Of a stretch of 6,307 bases of DNA, positions 1 to 4,422 are shown piece by piece. This DNA comes from Chloroflexota bacterium (GTDB taxonomy: Bacteria > Chloroflexota > Dehalococcoidia > Bin125): positions 1-6,307 of the forward strand of contig JAPUIR010000054.1 in the NCBI GenBank assembly GCA_027296805.1, written 5' to 3'. The notes beneath the pieces were generated by a model. The model searched no databases. It saw only the letters and a program-made list of their open reading frames with translations, and had not been told where the DNA came from. A program made the translations under genes and the position numbers. How positions within the stretch are numbered: the first letter of the stretch is position 1; the number at the start of each line of letters is the position of its first letter.

Positions 1-682
1 ATCGCCAGCCGTAGCGCTCGAGGACGCTATCCAACTCCGCCAAGAACTCCCTGCCCCCGTCGGCCGCTTCCAGGTCGTCGAACCGTCCCGACGCGATCGC
101 GCTCGCGACCTCAGGAAGATCCCGCGCGCGCCCGCTCAACCGGTCCAGCGCCTCCGCGGCCGCCGTCGTCTCGTTGGGCGCTCCACGCGTCAGCTCCAGC
201 GCCAGCCCCGCTCGCTCGCCGAAGTGCTCGACGCAGAACGCTCTCAGCGCCTCAAACTCCTCCGACATCCGCCCAATCGTGCGAAACGTCTCCAGACTGA
301 TCGCCGCGCTCTCTTCGGCCACCGTGGGCTGCAGCGATGCCAGCTCGGGCGCCGTCATCGACGCGTAGTCTCGGCCGCGCACGGTCTCGACCAGCGACTC
401 CGCTCGTGGCAAGCACAGCTCGAACCATGCCTGGGAGCCGCTCCGACCCGCGTACTCCTCGTCACTCAGCTCCGGAAACCTCGGCGCCTTGGCCGGTGAG
501 TAGGCATAGCCGTTGATCAGCAGCGACGGGCCTCCGCCCGTGGCTCCCCGGAAGGAAGCCATCATCGAATGGGCCAGCGGTACCTCGGGTCCCGGCGAGT
601 GCGTGGCATCGCGCAGCCAAGAGCGCTCCGCGTCCTCGGGATGCTCCCACTCGACGTCGAAGTCGTCGTTCGCCCGGATCAT
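1..682 (-). CDS. PEP-utilising (PEP synthase-like) enzyme, N-terminal 227 residues, cut by window edge
   Basis: Seen: an open minus-strand frame that begins at an ATG (680-682) and is still open at base 1. The protein starts MIRANDDFDVEWEHPEDAER. Landmarks are W22-x2-D25-x2-H28 followed by GPEVPL, LINGYAY (55-61), an LxLTRGAPNxT segment (163-172), and FLAELDSVLERYGWR at 213-227. Known: multidomain PEP-utilising proteins (PEP synthase, rifampin phosphotransferase and related uncharacterised members) have comparable 'W..D..H', 'NGY.Y' and 'F...L..YGHR' signatures. Inferred: this is the front part of such an enzyme; the swivelling phosphohistidine domain would lie outside the window, so catalytic competence cannot be judged. 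The frame is open upstream to 760, but no other ATG, GTG or TTG occurs before the TAG at 761-763, so 682 is the only standard start. A GGAG lies upstream but at long spacing, so the ribosome site is weak. It sits 78 bp after the FmdB-type gene on the same strand, probably one transcript. The substrate is unknown. Confidence 0.68.
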   Translation of the reverse strand, partial: MIRANDDFDVEWEHPEDAERSWLRDATHSPGPEVPLAHSMMASFRGATGGGPSLLINGYAYSPAKAPRFPELSDEEYAGRSGSQAWFELCLPRAESLVETVRGRDYASMTAPELASLQPTVAEESAAISLETFRTIGRMSEEFEALRAFCVEHFGERAGLALELTRGAPNETTAAAEALDRLSGRARDLPEVASAIASGRFDDLEAADGGREFLAELDSVLERYGWR

Positions 683-760
683 CGCTGGGCCTATCCCCGG
701 CTCCGCGTCCCAGATGCCGCTCGCGATGCGGACCGAGAAATCGCCGTCCGCGAGGCGGAC

Positions 761-1033
761 CTAGAAGTCAAAGTCGTCCATCCCGCCCATGTCGGGCATG
801 CCGCCCATGTCCGGCATCCCGTGTCCGTGATCCCCCCCACCCCCGAAGTCCGGCATGTCGTCTACGTCGAAGTCGCTGCTGGCGACACCCGTCGTAATGA
901 TCGTCGCGCTAAACTTTCGCCGCGCCTTCGCCTTGCACTTCGGGCAACTCGCCGCCGACCCCGCCTTCGACATCGGCCGGGTCAACTCGAACTGTGTGCT
1001 GCACTTGGGGCATTCGAATTCGTATATGGGCAT
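761..1033 (-). CDS. FmdB-family zinc-ribbon protein
   Basis: A 90-residue protein starting MPIYEFECPKC, the hallmark opening of the FmdB/CxxC-CxxC regulatory-protein family. The zinc knuckles are C8-x2-C11 and C30-x2-C33, with hydrophobic and polar residues between them as in the family; together they should bind one zinc. The tail (about 50-90) is acidic and rich in Gly, Met and Asp with an exact hexapeptide repeat, MPDMGG twice, and ends DDFDF; it is probably disordered. Start choice: ATG at 1031-1033 has GAGGAG at 1042-1047, spacing 8 nt. Known: FmdB was named as a putative regulator of formamidase/amidase expression, but most family members have no established function and are common as small solitary genes. 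It lies 83 bp after thiN on the same strand and 78 bp before the PEP-utilising gene. Identification of the family is firm; its role here is unknown. Confidence 0.93.
   Translation of the reverse strand: MPIYEFECPKCSTQFELTRPMSKAGSAASCPKCKAKARRKFSATIITTGVASSDFDVDDMPDFGGGGDHGHGMPDMGGMPDMGGMDDFDF
782..817 (-). repeat. two tandem 18-bp units inside the FmdB-type gene
   Basis: Two adjacent 18-bp units (800-817 and 782-799, read on the minus strand) both encode MPDMGG and differ at only two bases, both silent. The array lies in the low-complexity acidic tail of the zinc-ribbon protein, and a third, diverged MGG-type element precedes it. Likely a slippage-type in-frame duplication that could vary in copy number between strains. 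Confidence 0.85.
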
Positions 1034-1070
1034 CCAACGCGCTCCTCGGCTCGATTAGGCCAACCTCGTC

Positions 1071-1098
1071 GTTATCGCTTCGCGCCGCAGTGTAGCAA
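1071..1098 (-). promoter_or_regulatory. possible promoter for the FmdB-type gene
   Basis: On the minus strand, TTGCTA (1093-1098) and GATAAC (1071-1076) are separated by 16 bp and match sigma70-type -35 and -10 consensus at four of six positions each. They lie about 40 bp upstream of the FmdB-type start, in the gap after thiN. Such pairs occur by chance; the FmdB-type gene may instead simply be read from the thiN transcript. Confidence 0.25.
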
Positions 1099-1116
1099 CG
1101 AGCGGCGGTCGCTCCA

Positions 1117-1812
1117 TCATGCAGGAAACGGACCGGACGAGAACCGAGCCTGCCGGTAGGTGTGCGTCGCGATTGCCACGCCCTCTCCCAGCGTGAACCC
1201 CCCGCGCTCCGCCACAAGTTCATTCGACATCCCGCCCGGCGTTCCCAGCGACAACGACGCCTCCTCCAGCGACCAGGCCAACCCGTGCGTCGAGACCTGA
1301 CCTAGCCGCTCGCTCACCGCCACCAGTGAGACATAATCTTCAGGTTCGCCCGCGAAGGTCACCACCCCGCGCCCGTATCCGGACGCTTCCCCGAACAACC
1401 CCACCGCCTCGGTCCAGCCGCTGATCAGCCGGATCGGCATGGACGCGAACTCCTCGGAGGCCAGGAACAGCGCGTTCGTCAGACTGTGATCGAGCCGTTC
1501 CCCGCCCCGCGCTCCCAACAGCACGACCTCGGCCGCGCCCCGTTCCAGTGCCAACTCCAACGCGACCTGCCCGTCCGTCCGGCGCTGCGGATCGGGATGC
1601 GGCACGATCTCCACCCCGCCTCGCCGCAGCTCCTCCACTCGCTCCGGCGGCAGCGAATCGAAATCGCCGATCACCGCGTCGGGCCTCAGCCCGATCCCCG
1701 CGAGGCCGTCGGCGCCGCTGTCGGCCGCGATCGTCAGCTCCGCCCCCTCCACCCAGTGACGCAGCAGCGCTCCGTCGGCAATCTCGCCGCCCAGCGCGAC
1801 CACGACCTTCAT
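1117..1812 (-). CDS. thiN: thiamine pyrophosphokinase (thiamine diphosphokinase)
   Basis: Transfers pyrophosphate from ATP to thiamine to make thiamine diphosphate, the cytoplasmic cofactor of pyruvate dehydrogenase, transketolase and related enzymes. The 231-residue length is typical. Visible motifs in order: AADSGADGL (29-37), VIGDFDSL (47-54) with the acidic metal/ATP-binding residues, RTDGQVALELAL (78-89) carrying the TD pair, GARGGERLDHSLTN (100-113), and the C-terminal thiamine-binding half with STHGLAWSL (174-182) and GGMSNEL (193-199). The family usually has a K-D-x-T-D-x-E pattern at the third motif; here it is Q-R-R-T-D-G-Q, so the Lys and Glu are replaced while T79 and D80 remain. 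Start: ATG at 1810-1812 with GGAG five bases upstream. The gene is separated from the upstream thiolase gene by an intrinsic terminator, so it must have its own promoter within about 1813-1863, where I see no convincing match. FmdB-type and PEP-utilising genes follow on the same strand. Confidence 0.95.
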   Translation of the reverse strand: MKVVVALGGEIADGALLRHWVEGAELTIAADSGADGLAGIGLRPDAVIGDFDSLPPERVEELRRGGVEIVPHPDPQRRTDGQVALELALERGAAEVVLLGARGGERLDHSLTNALFLASEEFASMPIRLISGWTEAVGLFGEASGYGRGVVTFAGEPEDYVSLVAVSERLGQVSTHGLAWSLEEASLSLGTPGGMSNELVAERGGFTLGEGVAIATHTYRQARFSSGPFPA

Positions 1813-1863
1813 CGCTGCTCCGGCTCAGCCAACACATGCCCCACTTCCGGACACACCTTGCCC

Positions 1864-1898
1864 AAAAAAAGAAGGGGCGCCCGCGTGGACGCCCCTTC
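1864..1898 (-). terminator. intrinsic terminator after the thiolase gene
   Basis: Read on the minus strand: stem arm GAAGGGGCG, a 10-nt loop, the perfect complement CGCCCCTTC, then seven T. The 9-bp GC-rich stem with an adjoining U-run is a textbook rho-independent terminator. It begins 33 nt after the thiolase stop codon and ends about 50 nt before the thiN start, so it closes the DUF35-thiolase unit and makes thiN a separate transcription unit. Confidence 0.93.
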
Positions 1899-1931
1899 GC
1901 GATATCGTGACTTGGCCCGACGAGGCCAGTC

Positions 1932-3089
1932 CTACTTGGTCAGAATGTGCACCGTGGCCGCGCTACCCAGCCCGATCACGTGTGCCAGCCCGGCCTTGTG
2001 GCCTTCTACCTGCCGCTCGCCGGCCTGACCGCGCATCTGCCAGACCAGCTCGCAGATGTTCGCCACGCCGGTCGCGCCCAGCGGGTGCCCCTTCGAGAGC
2101 AGCCCACCCGAGGTGTTGACGGCCACCCAGTCCTTGCGATCCCGCGGTCCGGAGAGGTCCGTCAACTTCTCCTCGACCATCCGCCCGCCCTCGCCCTCGT
2201 CGCAGAGGCGCAGGTTCTCGTAGTGCAGCAGCTCCGCCGTTGCGAAGCAGTCGTGCAGCTCCACGCTATCAAGGTCCTGAGGGCCCAGGCCCGCTTCCGC
2301 GTAGGCCAAGTCGGCCGCTTTCTGCACCATCGTGTTGATGTCCGGGAACACCAGGTTGCGGTCCGTATACGGGTCCGTCGTCATCGCCGACGCCGCCACC
2401 CGGATCCGCTCGCCGCTGGAGTACTTCTTGATCGCCTTCTCGCTCATCAGCACGGACGCCGCCGCGCCGTCGCCCGTTGGGCAGCACATGTACAGCGTGT
2501 TGGGATACGCCACCATCCGCGCGTTCAGCACGTCCTCCAGGCTCACGCGCACCTGGTACTGCGATAGTGGGTTGCCCATCGCGTGCTCGTGGTTCTTCAC
2601 GGAGATCTGCGCGAAGTGCTCAATCTTCGTCCCGTACTTGCGCATGTGTTCCATACCGGCCATCCCAAAGACGCCCGGCATCGTTCCCGTGCCCACCACG
2701 CCTTCCGTGATGTAGGCGGGGTCCGAGCCGCCTGTGCCGCCCAGCAAGCCCTGCTTCCCCATCTGCTCCACGCCCACCGCCAGCGCCACATCGTATGCCC
2801 CGGAGCCCACCGCGTAATACGCCTCGCGGAACGCCGTGGACCCGGTCGCGCACGCGTTCGCCACGTTGTACACGGGGATGCCGGTCATCCCGATCTCTTT
2901 GAGGATCGACTGCCCCACCATGTTGGTCTGGTACAGGTTGCCCGCCGCCATCATCTCCACGGTCTGGAGCGGGATCTCCGCGTCCTTCAGCGCCAGCGAA
3001 ACCGCCTGCGCTCCCAACGTCGCGATCGTCTCCTCCGGGTACCGCCCGAACTTGATCATCCCCACGCCAGCTACGTAGACGTTCTCCAT
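1932..3089 (-). CDS. SCP2/lipid-transfer-type thiolase (acetyl-CoA acetyltransferase family)
   Basis: 385 residues, the usual length for SCP2-type thiolases. Seen: NACATGSTAF with the nucleophile-position Cys at residue 80; VELHDCFATAE (276-286), the HDxF signature of this subfamily; GGLLSKGHPLGATG (328-341) with His335; and GLGSAATVHIL near the end. In classical thiolases a second catalytic Cys sits in the C-terminal CxG loop; here that loop reads VIGLGSAA (371-378), as in SCP-x and lipid-transfer-type members. Known: this family includes 3-ketoacyl-CoA thiolases for branched or sterol side chains and, with DUF35 partners, retro-aldolases such as Ltp2 of steroid catabolism. Inferred: thiolytic or aldol cleavage of an acyl-CoA in the cytoplasm; substrate unknown. 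Start: an in-frame ATG at 3117-3119 would add ten residues, but only ATG 3087-3089 has a good ribosome site (AAGGA, 8 nt) and gives the normal N-terminus MENVYVAGVG. The DUF35 gene lies 109 bp upstream on the same strand. Confidence 0.93.
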   Translation of the reverse strand: MENVYVAGVGMIKFGRYPEETIATLGAQAVSLALKDAEIPLQTVEMMAAGNLYQTNMVGQSILKEIGMTGIPVYNVANACATGSTAFREAYYAVGSGAYDVALAVGVEQMGKQGLLGGTGGSDPAYITEGVVGTGTMPGVFGMAGMEHMRKYGTKIEHFAQISVKNHEHAMGNPLSQYQVRVSLEDVLNARMVAYPNTLYMCCPTGDGAAASVLMSEKAIKKYSSGERIRVAASAMTTDPYTDRNLVFPDINTMVQKAADLAYAEAGLGPQDLDSVELHDCFATAELLHYENLRLCDEGEGGRMVEEKLTDLSGPRDRKDWVAVNTSGGLLSKGHPLGATGVANICELVWQMRGQAGERQVEGHKAGLAHVIGLGSAATVHILTK

Positions 3090-3198
3090 GGATCTCAATC
3101 CTTCCGCCGCATGCCCCATGCGACCGTTCTGCCTGTTCGGCTGGAGCTTACCAGCCTGAACCTGTGCGCGCCCCGTTGCGGCGCCAATAAGTGCCGCG

Positions 3199-3669
3199 TT
3201 AGACCGGCACGAACTCCGGAATCACGACGTCGTTCCCCTCTTTGTCCTTGCGGATCGCGCGCGCCCGAAACTTCACCTTCATCCCCATTTTCACGTTCTC
3301 GGGGTCCGGCTCCACCTCCGCCACGTTCGCCCGCACGGCCACCTTCAACTCCGGGTGACCTTCCACCGGCACGTCGATGATCGCCCCCACGAACGGGGTC
3401 GGCACCCCAGGGAACGACTGGTGCACGATCGTGTAGACCCAGACCTCGCCTTCCTTCTCCAGCTTGGCTGGTCGCAGCGAAGTCTCGTCCAGATCGCCGG
3501 TCTTGCTGTCGAAGCGGCGGTGCGGATCGTACAGATACGCCGCCGTCGCATCCTTATTGATCAGCACCTTCAGGTACGCCTCATCCAGGTCGTCCGACGG
3601 CAACTCCAGATACGGCACGATAGGCCGGTAGCCCGGCTCCGCCTGCTCCTCAACCGTGTTCTCAGCCAA
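3199..3669 (-). CDS. DUF35 OB-fold protein without a zinc ribbon, thiolase partner
   Basis: 156 residues starting at a TTG codon (3667-3669). The start is supported by AAGGGGG at 3677-3683, spacing 7 nt, by the absence of any in-frame ATG or GTG nearby, and by a normal DUF35-like length. The C-terminal half matches the OB-fold of the family: GEVWVYTIVHQSFPGVPTPF (74-93), VGAIIDVPVEG (94-104), then VAVRANVAEVEPDPENVKMG and KVKFRARAI. Known: DUF35 proteins usually carry an N-terminal rubredoxin-like zinc ribbon (two CxxC pairs), are encoded beside SCP2-type thiolases, and in steroid degradation form complexes with Ltp aldolases. Seen here: there is no cysteine in the whole protein, and the ribbon region (about 43-70) reads LYDPHRRF and TGDLDETSLRPA instead. 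It may act as a structural or acyl-CoA-guiding subunit for the thiolase encoded 109 bp downstream. A longer frame continues upstream into the HxlR gene, but that part is out-of-frame shadow. Confidence 0.85.
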   Translation of the reverse strand: MAENTVEEQAEPGYRPIVPYLELPSDDLDEAYLKVLINKDATAAYLYDPHRRFDSKTGDLDETSLRPAKLEKEGEVWVYTIVHQSFPGVPTPFVGAIIDVPVEGHPELKVAVRANVAEVEPDPENVKMGMKVKFRARAIRKDKEGNDVVIPEFVPV

Positions 3670-3685
3670 GCGCGAACCCCCTTCG

Positions 3686-3716
3686 TCGCGCGCCCACGGC
3701 GCGCCTGGGCGCGCGA
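3686..3716 (-). promoter_or_regulatory. strong leader hairpin just upstream of the DUF35 ribosome binding site
   Basis: An 11-bp perfect inverted repeat (arm TCGCGCGCCCA, 3686-3696; complement 3706-3716) surrounds a 9-nt loop that itself contains the palindrome GGCGCGCC. A G·U and a further G-C pair can extend the base to 3684/3718. The stem ends two or three bases from the AAGGGGG ribosome site of the TTG-started DUF35 gene. There is no U-run, so it is not an intrinsic terminator. It could influence translation or mRNA stability; GC-rich DNA does make such stems more likely by chance. Confidence 0.55.
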
Positions 3717-3720
3717 TGCG

Positions 3721-3738
3721 CCCAAATTGTGAATTGGG
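3721..3738. promoter_or_regulatory. AT-centred palindrome at the predicted DUF35 transcription start (candidate operator)
   Basis: The 18-bp element CCCAAATTGTGAATTGGG is an interrupted palindrome: outer arms CCCAA and TTGGG are perfect, and CCCAATT/AATTGGG pairs with one bulged A. It stands out as AT-rich in very GC-rich flanks and covers the position expected for +1 of the promoter at 3742-3770. A repressor bound here would block initiation. The HxlR protein encoded next door is the obvious candidate, but nothing in the sequence proves the pairing. Confidence 0.4.
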
Positions 3739-3741
3739 CTC

Positions 3742-3770
3742 TGGATAGCACCGCCTCGATGGGTCGTCAA
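3742..3770 (-). promoter_or_regulatory. candidate sigma70-type promoter for the DUF35-thiolase unit
   Basis: On the minus strand, TTGACG (3765-3770, five of six to TTGACA) is followed after exactly 17 bp by TATCCA (3742-3747, which keeps only the TAT of TATAAT). The predicted start would be near 3735, about 66 nt upstream of the TTG start codon. It lies in the 152-bp gap between the HxlR stop and the DUF35 start, the expected place for the operon promoter. Confidence 0.45.
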
Positions 3771-3821
3771 GGAACGTCACCCCCCCGGTGGTCCTGCCTC
3801 CCACGTCCTCCCCGAGGGCGA

Positions 3822-4340
3822 TCAGCCGCCCCGGCCCTCCGTGCCCAGGGCTTCGCCCCACAGCACCCCGGGTCCCGCTCGCCAGCTCACGTCCCGCGCC
3901 GCGATCGCCTCCTCGCAGTGCGAGCAGACCAGGTACGGATTCGTATCTTGCCCGCAGCCCGCGTGCCTCAGAATCACCGGCGGACCGGCCTCCCCCGACG
4001 TGAAGCGGTCGCCCCACGCCATCAGCGTTACCAGCACTGGCCAGAGTGCCATCCCCTTCGCCGTCAAGTGGTACTCCTGCCGAGGGGGATGTGTGGAGTA
4101 GTGCTTTCGCTCTAGAATCCCATGAGCCTCCAGCGTGCGCAGCCGGTCCGAGAGGATGTTTCGCGCGATGCCTAACTCCTCCTGGATCCCATCGAACCGA
4201 CGCCGGCCTTCGAAAATCGCACGCAGAATCACCGGGGTCCAGCGCTGCCCCACGATCGCCACGGTCCGCCCAATGGAGCATTCCAATTCCGAGAGCCTTG
4301 ATGGTGTCATGAAGTCTGCGTCATCGAAGAGCGTCTCCAC
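3822..4340 (-). CDS. HxlR-family transcriptional regulator with C-terminal zinc-ribbon-like tail
   Basis: 172 residues from a GTG start. The winged helix-turn-helix of the HxlR family spans about 18-114: ECSIGRTVAIVGQRWTPVIL with the conserved early Cys21, FEGRRRFDGIQEELGIARNILSDRL as the DNA-reading helices, and the wing and tail HGILERKHYS, EYHLTAKGMALWPVLVTLMAWGDRF. Beyond the usual domain lies an extension with H126-x2-C129 and C139-x2-C142 (RHAGCG, LVCSHC), which looks like a small metal-binding ribbon seen in some HxlR proteins. Known: HxlR regulators bind as dimers and several sense electrophiles or redox state through the N-terminal Cys. Start: neither the GTG at 4338-4340 nor the in-frame ATG at 4308-4310 (which puts the Cys at residue 11) has a clear ribosome site; the shorter form is equally possible. 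It is divergent from acd-1 and upstream of the DUF35-thiolase unit, so control of both is likely. Confidence 0.92.
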   Translation of the reverse strand: METLFDDADFMTPSRLSELECSIGRTVAIVGQRWTPVILRAIFEGRRRFDGIQEELGIARNILSDRLRTLEAHGILERKHYSTHPPRQEYHLTAKGMALWPVLVTLMAWGDRFTSGEAGPPVILRHAGCGQDTNPYLVCSHCEEAIAARDVSWRAGPGVLWGEALGTEGRGG

Positions 4341-4422
4341 CTCGTGCGGGGTGCCTGAGCCTGGCGCTCGTGACTGCTAGTAGCGTTTTGAAACCTGCGG
4401 AGCGTACGTAAGGGAGCCGAGA
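4341..4422. promoter_or_regulatory. divergent control region between hxlR-type and acyl-CoA dehydrogenase genes
   Basis: This 82-bp (112-bp if the shorter regulator start is used) region must hold the promoters for both genes. Visible: an imperfect palindrome CTGCTAGTAG (4374-4383) followed by an AT-rich step and TTGAAA (4388-4393), a GCGTACGT motif near 4403-4410, and the acd-1 ribosome site AAGGGAG (4410-4416), 6 nt before its ATG. I cannot pick a convincing -35/-10 pair in either direction. The palindrome is the best operator candidate here but is short. Confidence 0.4.

Noticed and set aside
569..1159. 196-residue plus-strand frame opposite the FmdB-type gene
   Set aside because: Antisense to a gene with clear CxxC knuckles and ribosome site; composition is arbitrary.
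3090..3119. Thiolase start ten codons upstream (ATG at 3117-3119)
   Set aside because: No ribosome site before it, while the ATG at 3087-3089 has AAGGA at 8 nt and gives the typical family N-terminus.
3139..3156. 6-bp hairpin (GGCTGG/CCAGCC) between the DUF35 and thiolase genes
   Set aside because: Too short, and without a T-run; not enough to claim a terminator or processing site.
2583..3380. 265-residue plus-strand frame opposite the thiolase and DUF35 genes
   Set aside because: His/Arg-rich translation, spans two real minus-strand genes and their gap, with no recognisable domain.
3670..4281. N-terminal extension of the DUF35 reading frame (a 360-residue frame starting at 4281)
   Set aside because: The upstream half overlaps the HxlR gene on the same strand in another frame, has arbitrary Gly/Arg-rich composition, and the DUF35 part has its own ribosome site and TTG start.
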